From assembly GCA_942486035.1 (NCBI GenBank), contig CALNXK010000016.1, positions 3,752,501 through 3,816,500 on the forward strand: DNA of 64,000 nt, in the 5' to 3' direction. Source of the stretch: Porites lobata (Eukaryota > Cnidaria > Anthozoa > Scleractinia > Poritidae). The notes below the pieces were generated by a model. The model saw nothing but the letters and a program-made list of their open reading frames with translations. It made no database searches and had not been told where the DNA came from. A program made the translations under genes and the position numbers. The first letter of the stretch is position 1; every line of letters starts with the position of its first letter. Of this stretch, positions 48,201 to 59,492 are shown in pieces.

Positions 48201-50396
48201 GATTCCAATATGTGTCAGACAACAGAAGAAGTTAATCAAGCAGAAGAATATTATGGTTTTATATGGATGGGAAAACGGGCTTTGAACCCTTTCCGGTGTT
48301 TAAGGTAATGCTTCAAGAATTCTCCCATCCACTTTATTGCCCTTAGCAGCGTGTTATTCTAGAGTGTCGGCAATCTCTTATGTTTTGTACTAACAATCGT
48401 TGAGCCGTAACGTTCATTTTCAACCTCGTCCCCAGGGCTTTTCCCTTAAAAAATGGGTGAGCATCCATCTTGCCCTATGCAGAGAGCGAAATCTGGGGAG
48501 ACAGGAAACTACCGTGGGTTTAAAAGTGTAATTGTGTGTTCGTGTGAGGGAGAGGGGTGGGAAGGGCTCTCGTAGGTCTTAAGTCTTCTTCGCAACCGTT
48601 TTTAGACTCGTCACGCAACGCGTTTTAGGCTCGTCACGCAACGCGTGACGAGCCTATAAACGGCTGCGAAGGAGACAAGTGGGTCTTAGGCCTTTCTGCA
48701 AAGTCTCTTCGCAATTCGCGGTCAGTGAAGGAGACCTTATTCTCATGAAGACAGTCCTTTTTTTCAGACAGTAGTCTGATGCCGGCTTAAGGTACAGTAA
48801 AAACCTGCATATAAGAGTCATTGTCTTCCTCCTTTATTTTAAGTATTTTTGACAATGCAATTTTAAAAAATTATATCTCTGTTGTTATTTACAGTTCCAA
48901 ATAAAGCTATACCTCATTGGAAAGGGCAAAAATTAAATTTTCAGAAAAAAAAATTTCGTCTTATTAAGAACCTGCAAGCTGAAATTTGGCATTTTAAGAG
49001 CTGTTGTCTGTTAATATCGAGAATCCGGCGCCAGATCGGAAAATCCCTTTTGGTAAACTATTTTCAAAAACAATGTTCAAAAGTTCCAGCGAAGCTCCGT
49101 TTTTGCGAAAAATAGCAAGGCTAAAAATCGGCCTCAACTCGGTCGAAGGCCCGATGGAAATTATGCAAATTAGGGCATTTTCAAAACGCTCGTACGAAAA
49201 AACGAAAGCTAATCTATAGTTCATCTTTACAAGGTTTGTTGCACGATTCTCAAAGTTTCTTTCAAACCTTGTAAAGATGAGCTATAGGTTAAATTCGTTT
49301 TTTCGTACGAGCGTTTTGAATATGCTCAATTTGCATACTTTCCATCGGGCCTTCGACCAGGTTGAGGCCGATTTTTAACTTTTTTATTTTTCGCAAAAAG
49401 GGAGCTTCGCTGGAACTTTTGAATATTGTTTTTCAAAATAGGTACAGGTATAAAGCGTAATTTACGCACGGACAAAATATGTTTATAAGAGATTACATTT
49501 ATTAGATTGAAAGTGAGATTTGGATCGTTGTCATGGCAACATAAATGATTGAAAACAAGCATTAAATTATCTAATCTACCAGTGATTAGGTTTCCTTATG
49601 AATTTGCACACAACTTACAATAATTAGTAACACTCATTTTTAAATAAACAACTAAACCAAATTGTAACTTAAGTTTTTTAAATTTTTAAAGAAAATAGCT
49701 GTCATGAAAAACTTGATTGTGTCACAAAACTCCTCCGGTCAAAAATTATTTTTTGGCGTTCATTGACGTAATGGCGATATGAACAGCTTTTCTGCCAAAT
49801 TTCGTCAAAATTTAAGGAGTAGATTTTAAGATATTGTTGTTTGTTTACATTGCCTTGAAAAGTCAACAAAACAAGCCCTCTCACATTACTCCCTAAGTAA
49901 GCATGCTCAGCACTTATGAGCGCGCTAAGATTTTATACGCTGAGAACACGTGATATGTCAAAGGCGACCAAAGAAACTATCTCTCCATGATAAAGTTGTT
50001 AGCATGCAAAGTAAAGGTGATGTCGTCCCGTGTAACATCACCTTGAAGGGATAAAGCAGTTCTAGAGAATCTGTGTTTACCCACGTCAAGAAGTTTCACG
50101 TTTCATTCGTGCAGTGACGGAAAAGAAATGTACAAAAAAGCGTGATGCACGTGCAAAGTTGTTGTTTTGGTCATTAAACCCACATCGACCTTTTTGCCGT
50201 CGTCGTTGCTAAGTTCCCTGCGTGCTCTTTGATGGTCGCTGTATATTCTCCTTTGCCTTGTGTAAAGTATATCAAATCAATTTTTGCAAAGCTTTTTTTC
50301 TTTTATAACAGGTCCTCCGTCGTCAATGTGGATTCTTCAGTGGACGTTCCTAAAAATCAAGAATATCCTACAGAACGATCCCCATTAATTAATTAG
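33239..50396 (+). CDS. SLC22-family organic ion transporter (major facilitator superfamily), 11 coding exons
   Basis: Exons 33239-33360, 37865-38141, 38504-38650, 40307-40587, 42382-42633, 44032-44166, 44698-44777, 45851-45959, 47264-47336, 48102-48304 and 50312-50396 join to 1,764 nt (587 aa plus TAG), a normal SLC22 length, with GT-AG borders throughout. Seen: FDDVLKSVGEFGSWQ before TM1; a large extracellular loop with Cys residues and NCT/NYT glycosylation sequons (about 90-130); MFS motif GFVSDAFGRR (about 162-171); PESPRWL (about 278-284); the second-half FGRR (about 405-408); ELYPTSIRN (about 460-468); and a C-terminal tail ending ERSPLIN. These are SLC22 hallmarks. The TM11 position reads TLARVGSI with Arg, as in organic-anion and carnitine members, rather than the Asp of cation transporters. 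It would act in the plasma membrane. The exact subfamily is unresolved. Confidence 0.95.
34286..34420. mobile_element. Small inverted-repeat element
   Basis: agcagtctcttatttttctt is mirrored by aaaataagagactgct around a GC-rich core. SLC22 intron 1. Confidence 0.55.
35092..35795. mobile_element. 704-bp TIR element (taccgtaaaaactcgtgtat ends)
   Basis: The ends are taccgtaaaaactcgtgtat and its reverse, both followed by aagccgcacc. The gtgcggcttatac motif is repeated twice at the right end and once more inside the left end. No transposase. SLC22 intron 1. Confidence 0.8.
38190..38360. repeat. Degenerate gattctgga repeat tract
   Basis: Repeats of ttggattctgga, gtggaatctgg and ccagatttc type, akin to the core of the element at 11345-11823. 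It starts about 45 bases after the exon 2 donor. Confidence 0.6.
38698..39070. mobile_element. 373-bp TIR element interrupted by a nested palindrome
   Basis: The ends ggtcatctcgccaccaacga and its reverse complement are nearly perfect and continue through aatcgc. A second palindromic element (38736-38837) is inserted about 40 bases inside the left end. Confidence 0.8.
38736..38837. mobile_element. 102-bp nested palindromic element (agcctccc family)
   Basis: agcctcccacgcag...gttctt is mirrored by aagaacgtttgcttgggaggct, with gtcacgcgttc / gaacgcgtgac in the centre. Relatives at 39756-39839 and 48583-48676. Confidence 0.75.
39124..39531. mobile_element. About 408-bp TIR element (ggggcacccaacga), copy 2
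   Basis: atggtatcaggggcacccaa at the left is matched by gggtgcccctgtggtatcat at the right. The internal sequence matches 24092-24328 in reverse orientation. Complete copy in SLC22 intron 3. Confidence 0.8.
39756..39839. mobile_element. 84-bp palindromic element (agcctccc family)
   Basis: agcctccctgcagacgtcct faces gggatatctgcagggaggct, with gttcgtca / tgacgaac inside. Confidence 0.7.
41190..41553. mobile_element. About 364-bp long-arm palindromic element
   Basis: Arms of about 140 bases: cctcggagacccaggggcgg, tctcgc-type, ggcacgaagaaaagt, gcccctggggacaatgtctt and taccagacc, each mirrored on the right. No coding capacity. SLC22 intron 4. Confidence 0.8.
41777..41893. mobile_element. 117-bp palindromic element
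   Basis: gcgaaatttatagacgtttg and tatg are mirrored by catacaaacgtctgtaaaat and ttcgc around a run of G/C. Confidence 0.65.
42064..42202. mobile_element. 139-bp palindromic element (gatagcgctatcc family)
   Basis: ggcctcagttcaaac at the left and gttgaac-type aactgaggcc at the right; ggatagcactatcc and ggatagcgctatcc inside. A related fragment lies at 12735-12830. Confidence 0.75.
42670..43915. repeat. Minisatellite of about 90-bp units, roughly 12-13 copies
   Basis: Each unit holds a gactgatttggggaagctat core, then tgctgctcattactgacttc, tataaggtcgcgcgttagac and tgggtcggtgttgtatcaaa. The copies are imperfect. The array fills most of SLC22 intron 5. Open frames inside it are by-products of the repeat. 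Confidence 0.85.
44810..44860. repeat. G-rich and C-rich low-complexity tract
   Basis: ggggaggggggggg followed shortly by a C-run, able to pair as a hairpin, directly after SLC22 exon 7. Confidence 0.55.
45568..45725. mobile_element. 158-bp long-arm palindromic element
   Basis: gtcgttcgcgtcgcttgtca, then ctcgtagttggtttgtttta, mirrored by taaacaaaccaactacacga and cgcgacgcgaacgac. Confidence 0.7.
46410..46458. repeat. (GT)n followed by a long G-run
   Basis: gtgtgtgtgtgtgtg then ggtggggtggggtgg and a run of about 14 G. A candidate G-quadruplex and a likely assembly-sensitive site. SLC22 intron 8. Confidence 0.75.
47099..47236. mobile_element. 138-bp palindromic element, copy 2 (taagccaacatt family)
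   Basis: ggatcatt and gggaaactgcccacctaccc at the left; ctgggg-mirrored cagtttcccc and aatgatcc at the right. The right edge lies about 25 bases before the acceptor of SLC22 exon 9. Confidence 0.75.
48583..48676. mobile_element. 94-bp palindromic element
   Basis: gtcttcttcgcaaccg is mirrored by cggctgcgaaggagac, with two gctcgtcacgcaacgcg-type units between them. Confidence 0.65.
49059..49441. mobile_element. 383-bp long-arm hairpin element
   Basis: Arms of about 170 bases run from ctattttcaaaaacaatgtt to its mirror. Shared text includes gttccagcgaagctccgttt, ttcgaaggcccgatggaaa-type, acgctcgtacgaaaaaacg and catctttacaaggttt. The loop is only about 35 bases. SLC22 intron 10. Confidence 0.8.
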
Positions 50397-50471
50397 AAAT
50401 TCAATTTTGTTATTTTTAGTGAGCAAAGTACTGAATGAAAAAAGAAATGATAGAAATATTTACGAATTCTT

Positions 50472-50477
50472 ATTAAA
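50472..50477 (+). promoter_or_regulatory. Candidate polyadenylation signal of the SLC22 gene
   Basis: The variant signal ATTAAA lies 76 bases after the stop. A canonical AATAAA is found only at about 50941. Confidence 0.4.
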
Positions 50478-53363
50478 ATTACTTGTACATATGAGAAAAT
50501 AAGTGGTCACTGCTGCTGTTTTGGTTGACTTTTAACTGTCCCGAGGATGGAGCGCTCAGAAACCACTTTTTTCGCCTTCTAACGCACTTGCAGTTGCTAT
50601 TACGCAGTTGTTTCGTTAGCCAATTAACCCCCCTCCCCACCCATCCCTCTTAGTTTGTTGGATGTAAAAGCAAGATTGCTTTTTAGTAAAGCACCGTCCA
50701 GACGAATCGAGATCAATTGTAAAAAACTAAGGTTTTGTGACAGGTTTAACTAATAGCACAAGAGATTGCTTTCATTTATAGCGGAGCTCTCGCGCGCGAA
50801 GCGCGCCAGCGGAGCACCATGGGTAAGAAAATTTGGTAAACTATCCATCCGATAAAATTTGGTTATGACGTAGCGTACGCCCACCCGTACACACACTTCA
50901 TGTAAGCCGATGTCAAGTGTCACACTTGTCAGGACCGTGAAATAAATAACAACGGAGACTAATGCCGCTGGAAGAAAAACATGAAAATTATATAGCGGCG
51001 GTTAGAACATGAAGAATGCTAGCGGCTACTAATGTGAAAAAGCAGCGGCAGTGAAAAAGTAGAATGAACAGGAACACAAACATTTCCTCCATAAAACGCG
51101 TAAATAGGAAGCTAAAAGAAGTTTCACGTTAGTCGTATAAAACAACGGTAAGGAAATGTACAAAAAAAAACTGCTGCACGTGCAGAGTTGTTTTTTTGCT
51201 AATTAGAAAAAAAGTGTGCTGCACGTGCAAAGTTGTTTTTTTGCTAATTAGATCTATTGTTGTTGTTTTTAGCGTTTTCGTTGCTTTCAACTTGTCTTTA
51301 GTATTCATCGATTTTATATTTTCTTTGAGGAATCTATAAATATTAAAGAGAGCTTCGCTTTTAGCCCTGGCTAAATCTATATATTATCCCAATCTACAAG
51401 CCTCCAATTTTTTAAATAATCTTTTTCTTTATTTTTGGTTTCTTTTGAATAAGTTTTTGCTTCTTTTTCTTTATTCTACAATATTTTCAAGTTTGCTCTT
51501 TTTCAATTGCCTTAAAACCAAAATCCAAAGTTTAGCCAAAGAAGTTTGAGAGAACAAATAACGTTAATTAGAACCTCATGAGAATTTAACATGGATATTT
51601 AATTAATTTGCATTTTCTGCACGCCTTTTCCGGCACTGAGAAAGTTACGGCGAAGGAAAATGAGAAACAAAAATCCGTTTTTAGGTATACTTTTGGCAGG
51701 AAAACCGCTCTTTAACCATGGTAAAGCAGGGAATTGATCCGTAGTTATTTCTACAGCGTAAAAATACTTTATACGTTGTGAACCGAGCGCAAAGCGCTTG
51801 CAAGTGAACCAAAGATCATCCAAGCACAGGGAAAATCATGATCAACCGTTAATTGGACAGTGATAGAGACGTCTTTTTAAGAGGTAAGATTCACAAATTG
51901 TTCTTAGTTTGTCTTTATAGTACTCAGTTAAACATAAATTTGGAAAAAACATCGCAGAAAATGTGCGAAAGGGCGAGAATTGGCGCGCGAGTGTCCAGAC
52001 TATCTCGCTCCTCGAATGGACTTGATCACTCGCGCGACAAAGCGCTGTGGCATCACCAACAAACGCATTGCAAAATTTAGGGTAACCCCTTCCCATATGA
52101 AGGAGAGGTTATTGACAATGTCGTTTTGGTGCGCTATCAATCTAAGAGAGAAGGGATATTTCCTGAGAATTGTTTTCTAAATTTTAAAGAATAACCAAGG
52201 GAGAGATTTCATCTTAATTCAAATGTAGTCCTTGATACTACCACTGTGTTCGAATTAAACGGTGTACCATAAAAATTAAACGTAAAATTGAACAAAAAAA
52301 TCTGAAAAATCTACTTTTCGAATACACCGAGCAGGGAGGGCTAGGGTGTGTTCGCTCATCCCCCCAACCCACCCCCTACTCCTACACACTTAAAACTATC
52401 CCAGGTTTCACTGCAAGAAAGTTGAAACCAAGATGGCCGCTCACTGCTTCAGTAAATTCTGGAGAAGGGAAGAATACTCAATGAGGGACCATAGTTGGAC
52501 TATAACCAGTATACAGCAGTCGTTATTACGTTTTTAATCGGTCATGGCCCGAAACTTCTTTAGCGAAGACCACCAAAGGGCAGACTCAAATGTTTTTTGG
52601 CCAGGTAAATTAAAGGTTTTGTTGATCAGGGCTTGGATGAAGTTAAGCTTATACAATGTACTCTTAAGCTCATGACTTTAAATATTTTCTTAGGAAAAAA
52701 TGGGACGTAAAAGGGCGATCATTTCTTCTATTTTGATGACTAAAATGTTTGGTAAAGCAGCAGTTTTGAAAGCTGAAGCCCTGGGAGAATTAGTTTGGAA
52801 TAAGGGAAGCACGTGTGCTTTTAATTGCTGGTTTGCACGTGACGTCACGGCGGCCATGTTGGTGGTCAAGAACAAAAGCATTTCTCTCCTCTGGGAACTA
52901 AACTCTATTTTCATGTAAATTCTTCGAGAAAAAACTCTATTGCATTGACCCCCAACATGGCCGCCTTGTCACGTGGTTGCAAATCAAGAATTTAGTTTAT
53001 ATGAACGTTCAATAATATACAGTGTAAATGGGACTTTTGAAGACGCTAGTAGTATCACGATACAATTTCAATGGACTTTGCTAAGAAATACATGTAAGGA
53101 TATATATATTGATGGTTTTCACAGTGATGTCATCAAATTGCAAAGTCAAAAAAGCCAGGTTTTACGAATTCGTATTTACACTGTGTTCAAGACAAATAGA
53201 AAATAAATATTTGTACAAGTTTCCAGTCCCTTTGCATGTTTCATTTCGAAAATACAGCATTTTTTACTTTCGAGTTTTCACAGTGCCTGACACCAAAATA
53301 GGAATGCTGTCTCATTGAAAAAAGTCTCTCCTCTTGATTTCAGCAGTTTAACCATTTCAGGTA
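50478..53363. other. Intergenic region between SLC22 and the 4.7-kb transposon
   Basis: No gene seen. It contains direct repeats of gctgcacgtgcaaagttgtt near 51175 and 51218, a related piece near 50145, a GC-rich gcgcgcgaagcgcgcc palindrome at about 50795, and the palindromic element at 52831-52983. Confidence 0.6.
52831..52983. mobile_element. 153-bp palindromic element
   Basis: tttgcacgtgacgtcacggc and ggccatgttgg are mirrored by ccaacatggccgccttgtca and cgtggttgcaaa. Confidence 0.7.
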
Positions 53364-53971
53364 TTAAGGGTGTGTCCATGAGAGAACCAGGCAGGAGGTG
53401 ATAATGCTCAAATCACGGATTTCGCTCAAACGAAATGAGATATTAACCTCGACAAAAAATAAGGTCGCAATATTGAATTCCCTGGGATTTACAGGGACCC
53501 CCTCTAAAAACGACAAAATCTACTCATTTTTGCATAATTAATTAGCTGACTTTGGTTTGGCTGTTCAGCAAGAAGAAAAGACAACTTCAAATCTAATCAA
53601 CTTTATCATCTTCTATGTTTATCAAACTTAATGCTCAGTAACTTATTTTTACTCTCTAATTCGATCTCTTCCTATTATTTAGCCTAAAGTAAGGACATCT
53701 TCTCACTGTTTTGACCAAACCCTAAATTTAAGGTATTTTAGTGGCTAACATCTCCCATGAGCAACAACCTATGTACTTAATTCTCACATATTCTTTGAAA
53801 GACATCTTTAAGGTTATCAAATCAATCATAAAATATTTGGGCAATCTCATACTTTATCAATAATGACGTATTATGTACATCTAACTTGACGCTTATTTGT
53901 CATTTGACCAAAATTGGAAGAAACGTAACATTCGTTTTTTTAAACAAAAATAGCACAAAGTTGACGAGAAG

Positions 53972-54298
53972 TCACAAATCAGATGCGTCATTATCGATAC
54001 TAATAGCGGAATTGTTAGAACGTGTCACCTGAGGCATGTTTTCTGTGTTATTTATGGACGTTTGGATGGATATTTTATGGAACGCTTGAGTAAACACAAG
54101 GAGCAAAATAGTTAGTTCAAAACTTCGATCGGTCCAACTTGCAGGTGAAGCAAGACCCAACAACGATAAAAGATAGCGAATAAATGCTACATACACGTCT
54201 CTCAGGTGCTTTAGTCCAGACTTGCCGCTCCAGTTTCGTCTGGTCCTTTGTGGCGTTACTTCTTGACGAGGTAATGAAATCGAAACATCTTGAAACAT
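53972..54298 (-). CDS. Hypothetical 108-aa ORF inside the transposon, near its left TIR
   Basis: Starts with ATG (MFQDVSISLPRQEV) and ends in TGA. It has a basic N-terminal part (TPQRTRRNWSGKSGLKHLRD), a hydrophobic middle (YLLSLLGLASP; ELTILLLVFTQAF) and a polar, acidic tail (SIDNDASDL). It reads towards the left TIR. I recognise no family. It may be cargo, a remnant of an element gene, or chance. Confidence 0.35.
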   Translation of the reverse strand: MFQDVSISLPRQEVTPQRTRRNWSGKSGLKHLRDVYVAFIRYLLSLLGLASPASWTDRSFELTILLLVFTQAFHKISIQTSINNTENMPQVTRSNNSAISIDNDASDL

Positions 54299-56874
54299 TG
54301 CAGAATTAAAAGTGTCGGCTTTTCACCGAACATTCGAAGTCTTTGAAAAATGTTGTAGTCAGAAAGAACAAAATCATTCTCAAAGGACAAGAAGGATCAC
54401 TGACAATCTGTCTATATCTACAACCACCTGCTCGAACACCCTCCATCTTGACTTTAGACTCTGCCAAAAGGATGGAATGTGTGACGCCGGACTACCGGAC
54501 TCCGGAATGCGGAATACGCTATCTATTGTTGTACGCGCCAATATCCTGTTATAACTGGTGTGTTGAAAATAGGTTGTGAAAGTCGTGTTACTTCAAATTT
54601 TGAGTTTATTCGATGTTGACATTAATTACCATGATAATAATGGTCCATAATAGCCCTTTTTGTAGTCAGACCGTGCCATGCAATTTTTAGACAATTAATG
54701 CCTTGCCACTGCGTTACTTAGTTGTATTTTAATCCTCGTAGTCTTACAACTATACAGGTTGGTATCTGTATCTGGGTATATTATTGACTACAAAAATATA
54801 ATAATCACCGTTTATAAACGTGTTGAGGAAAAACTTCTGAGGAATACAAAAGACCCAAAAGGGGGCACTAATACATTGCCAAAAAAGTCGGCTAGACTTC
54901 TTTGGCTATAAGGAAGGTGTAAAAGAACAGTTTCTTGAACACAGACTAATACACTATATTCACTTCTCATTTAAGCTGTCATTTGCGGATTCATACACTA
55001 GATTAAGTTTTCTTAACGGACACTCTCGTATATAGCGAATAGCTCTACTTACGACCGCCATCACAAAATCCCGTTTCAACTCCCACACAAACTCTGTATT
55101 TTTACATTCCCGTAGACGGCCGCGGACACTTAAAGGGTTTACCGGCGAATTAGATGTTAGCTTTGATTTAAAGCTCTCCTAAGCAGACACTCGAAAGAAA
55201 TCTTATCCGCCTCTGAATGATGTTGTTTTTTTTTTCATATCATGTCCACAGTCATATGGCTGTTTGTCACTGTTATGCGGATCATTCTTATATATCCATT
55301 TCAGAGTTACCGTTTTTTCACATACTAGTCCGATTACACTTGAAAATAAAAACTAAATTACAACAAGGCAAGAACATCAGCGTAACCATACACTAAAAAA
55401 CAGTTTTTTGCTATTACCAGTGTTAATTTGTAGCTGGGAGGAGCTTCCGTAAGCGCCTATCTAACCTTTACACCGCTTTTAAAGTGGCTGAATTCCACTT
55501 GCATAACTATGCTGCATATGAGATTCATTCTTGTAAGCGGCCAGAACCAGTTAAGGACACCTTTTTCTCGTCCCGAGGGCGCCCTCGTACGAGAGCTTCC
55601 ACTGTATTACAATTTTAGGATTTCTCTTCCATTTTAACAAATTTTCGCTTAAAGAGGCACAGTCGAACCTACGTGCGACCACCCAACTTAAGTGACCACT
55701 TCCCAATAAGCGATCACTTATTCAACACACCAAATATATTATCAAGTCAAAGCGCTTGTAGTTGGAACCTCCTGTAAACGAACACATCCACATCCAGTAA
55801 GCGACCGCGACCACTTTTTACGATGACAGTCTGATTGAGAATTTTCCATGATGCAATGGTCTGATCTCTGCGTTCCCTGTATGTCCTAAGCTACTCGGAG
55901 TATGAGAGGAACTTTAGAAACAAATTAGATTTATCTATAGTATATTGTAACTTAAAAATTGCATGCAGTACATTCACTCCAAAAAGTAGATGTGTCCGCA
56001 CTTTCCTCGTTGAAGACCTCCTGCAGTTCGACTCTCGTAAAACCAAATTTTCCTTGGGCAACCCCATCGGCATTATTTACTGGGTGTCTTCCGACCACGC
56101 ACGGACCGGGACATCAAATGTCTGTAACTTAATTGTCCTGTCTGTCCATAATTCAACATCTGCCTGCCTCAGCACGGCAGACGGCTGGGCACTAAACTGG
56201 TTTTGGCCCTTCCGAGATCGATCTCTAGGACGAGAAAATTGACCTTACCTGGGTAGGGTGAGAAATTTGAAATCGAAGTATTACAGTTGAAGTATCTCTC
56301 GGAGGGAATGTGGGAAGGGTGTTAAACATATGGAAGCGGTTGTTTGAGAAAAAATATCTAACTCAATGTGGAAGTGTGGTGTATTTTGAATTCTACTTGG
56401 GAACATTAGTGCCACAGTTAGGCTTTATAAGACCCCCAAAAGACCGTGCGAGATAAGAAAAATTCACTGTTTATGACAGTCAAATCTGGTGCCAGCAGGG
56501 TAGGGCATTTGTACGCAATTTGGACACTCCCCCAGGGAGAAGGGACTCCAGTATGAAAAAAAATAATGGAATTCTTGTCGCAAGCCAATCTTGACGTGTC
56601 TCGCGCTTCATTTGTCTCTTTGAACTGGTCTGCACCAACATCCGGCTTTACTTCGCTGCTATTTCACGTGCAACTAAAATAGAAAAAATAGTTTTTTCCA
56701 AAACACGAAGACAAAACGACCTCTATCTCCGAGTTTGAGAAGACATGGGATCATTTATAATCATGGTCTGAATAAAGTTGCCAATAGATTTGGAATTCTA
56801 AATTATTTATCAGCATACAACAACAATAAAATAATCTCAGAGAATGTCGGAAAGTCATTTTGTTCACTGAACTC

Positions 56875-56920
56875 TGGCTCCTGGCTCCTGGCTCCTGGCT
56901 CCTGGTTCCTGACTCCCGAT
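56875..56920. repeat. Short tandem repeat of a ggctcct unit
   Basis: Five or so copies of ctggctc/ctcctgg within the transposon. Confidence 0.7.
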
Positions 56921-57471
56921 ACGATGTTTCCGTATGGTGGCAACCGCTGCTTAAAAATGCGGGCTCTATTTAATGTCAAAGATGTCGGACGTTTGCAACA
57001 TGTGAATTGAGCTACAACAGTGGCAGAAATAATTCTTTCAATGGGTTAAGAATCGGCTTTTTACCTTTCGTATTGTTTTGTCCTAAAACAACTTGATTTG
57101 GATTTTGGTGCGTAAACTAATGGCTAAGGAATTTTAGTCGTACAGCGAGTCACGACGCTGAACTACCCTGAACTGGACATCGAAGGTGGCATGAAGAACA
57201 AATCAAGGCGGGCACAAACTAGCAGTTGAGACATCTAAGAGATACGTATATGGATTTTATTGATCGTTTATTATTGTTTTTAGGGCGAAATTGTTAAAGT
57301 AAGTAGAACTGTGAATTAAATCTTTGTATGTTGTTTTTACTTGAAAGATCGCGTATATAGCTATCAAAAATCATCGTTAGCGCTTCTTGCACAACAATTT
57401 TTATGATTTACCCTTATTAACGTTAAATCATTATCTGATGAGTTTTTTTGTTCGATTTCTCCTCATTCAAA

Positions 57472-57683
57472 GGCAAACACACGAATATTGTGAGGGCCTG
57501 AATTTTGATGAAATACGGTATGCAAAAGTCGTTCAGTCACATAAACAGTTTATGTCAACACATGGAAGAAAGAGAATTGCCCAAACTTTTTATGATCTTT
57601 TTCTCAACTTAAGTGATGGCTTTAACTACTCATGCAAAAGTTATAAAGATAAGCGGTTGCTCATCAGAGATATTTCGGAATAA
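57472..57683 (+). CDS. Hypothetical terminal exon inside the transposon, near its right TIR
   Basis: An open frame from a possible acceptor (cattcaaag) to TAA, reading HEYCEGLNFDEIRYAKVVQS onward, with a basic HGRKR and a YDLFLNLSDGF stretch, ending LLIRDISE. It has no own ATG, so it would be a 3' exon of a spliced gene. Unrecognised. It ends about 180 bases before the right TIR, facing outward. Confidence 0.35.
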
Positions 57684-58482
57684 AATACCCTAATTTTACG
57701 TCTTACTCAAAACTTGGAAATGATGACCCAACTTAAGGGGGCTGAGAGGGGGGAAATCGAATCGGTGACTTTAAACAGTTTATTGTGCTTAAAGTCTTAT
57801 GATGTCTGATTATCTCTCAGTGCATTTAAGTTCCAGGTGGCTTTTCTGTTTGTTGCACTGGCATCGTAAAGTTAGCTAATTAATTATGCATAAACGGGCA
57901 AAATGGCGATTTTTACAGGGGGAGCCCGGATCTCCCAGGGAATTTAATATTTTGACCTGACATTCTGTCACATAAGCTAACTCCTGATACCTAACATTTG
58001 TGCCAAGTTTGAGCGAAATCGGTGATTTGAGCATTATCACCCCCTGCCTGGTTCTGCCTGGTTTTCTCATGGACACACTCTTAAAAGATGTGTTTATGCG
58101 CAGGTATGCTAGCTCTCGAGTGAAAAGGAAGAGCTTTTATAGAAATAGTGAACTCCAGATGTTTTTGTTGATTTCCAGCAGCCTTATTGGTGGACCAAAA
58201 CTGTCCACCAATATGGTGGCGTCTCCATAATTATGTGAAACATTTCAGCAAATACATGTACATTGTAACTCAGAAACTGTGGGCCACAAAGACCTGAAAT
58301 TTGGACAAATTGTTTATATATTGGTCTCCTATAACATTTCATTTTCTTAGCTTCTTCCGCTGGATGGTTTCCAATTTATTTTTTGTGCCGTGTTTATTGT
58401 GTAACAGTGAAAATGAAGAATTGAAGTCAAACAACTAGTAACTGTTCTTTTTCTTCTTGGACTTAAAACTGATTTCTGTGAA

Positions 58483-58792
58483 ATAGGCGAATCTTTGCTG
58501 ACGTCATTGTTTACATTTTTCCTCATTAGCATACGACTTAACTCACAGAAGCCGTGGCCGTATATATGAAATAAATGCGAAAGTCGAAAGAGCTGATAAA
58601 GTTGGGCAATTTGTGCAATTTTCAGCTCTTTGCGAGCAATATTGAACGAAATATCAGCCATCAAAAACTGCGAAATTGCTGTGTGGCAAAAAAGTTAATT
58701 AGCCATACATTCTCTTTAAAATTTCGAGTTTTTAGAAGATAATTGCTCCGAAACCATTCAGTGTATTGGGCTCAAATTTTCAGGCATAACTG

Positions 58793-58825
<33 letters not shown>

Positions 58826-58826
58826 G

Positions 58827-58900
<74 letters not shown>
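58483..58900. mobile_element. 418-bp inverted-repeat element
   Basis: ataggcgaatctttg at the left, with gtttacatttttcctcatta, faces taatgaggcaaaaagtgtaa and caaagattcgcctata at the right. No coding potential. Confidence 0.7.
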
Positions 58901-59132
58901 GGAGCTCATTCAGATAATTATTGAAGATTACAAATGTATTTGACATTAGAACCTCTTTGTTTAGAAAGAACTTCATCTCAAAGCTCATTCCCTATCAATA
59001 ATTTGTACTACCAGCAGTGATGTTGTTCCATCGTGAAAAACTCAAAAGTTATATTTTACTTTCATTGCAGACAGGTGAAAAATAAATGAATTTCTCCCAA
59101 GTATAATCAATGAAGAAGCCAGGAAATAAATA

Positions 59133-59492
59133 TTATATCAAGGTACAGAGGACTGCAGACAAAAAGGCAATCCCACAAAGGACAAAATGGCCCTTAAAAA
59201 TCTGGTTAGTAAAGTTCTTATTATAGCTTGCCATCTGTGGCAGTGGTTTCAAATAGGAGACCCTACCTACAATAGTTGACAATTCACAACAGCATGTAGA
59301 GCACCGTCTGCAAGATATGAATGTTGCTTTGTATAAGGTGAGCCTCTGTATGGGTATTTCTGATGATATCAAAGTCATAGCAGTCACTGTCAATGAGACG
59401 ACAATCTTAGAGATTAAAGTGATGATCTCATTGCCATTCCAATCAAATCTGACAAAGTTTGTCGGGCAATTCAGAGCTTTTGTTTTGCTCAT
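59133..59492 (-). CDS. Hypothetical 119-aa ORF, possibly membrane-associated
   Basis: Starts with ATG (MSKTKALNCPTNF). It has one long hydrophobic stretch (LISKIVVSLTVTAMTLIS), a Cys cluster (CRRCSTCCCE) and a hydrophobic end (FVLCGIAFLSAVLCTLI). No homology is recognised and no splice context supports it. Confidence 0.3.
   Translation of the reverse strand: MSKTKALNCPTNFVRFDWNGNEIITLISKIVVSLTVTAMTLISSEIPIQRLTLYKATFISCRRCSTCCCELSTIVGRVSYLKPLPQMASYNKNFTNQIFKGHFVLCGIAFLSAVLCTLI

Larger units (their letters stand above)
53368..58080. mobile_element. 4.7-kb TIR transposon with TTAA target duplication, Kolobok-like
   Basis: The left end gggtgtgtccatgaga and right end (reversed) gagtgtgtccatgaga start TIRs of about 200 bases. 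Shared inner text is aaccaggcagg, gtgataatgctcaaatcac, gatttcgctcaaac and, deeper, gcataattaattagct. TTAA flanks both ends (53364-53367 and 58081-58084). TTAA duplication is shared by piggyBac and Kolobok. The purine-rich GGG/GAG terminus fits Kolobok better than the CCC-type start of piggyBac. No recognisable transposase remains. Two ORFs point outward near the TIRs. The interior holds decayed smaller repeats. Confidence 0.82.
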
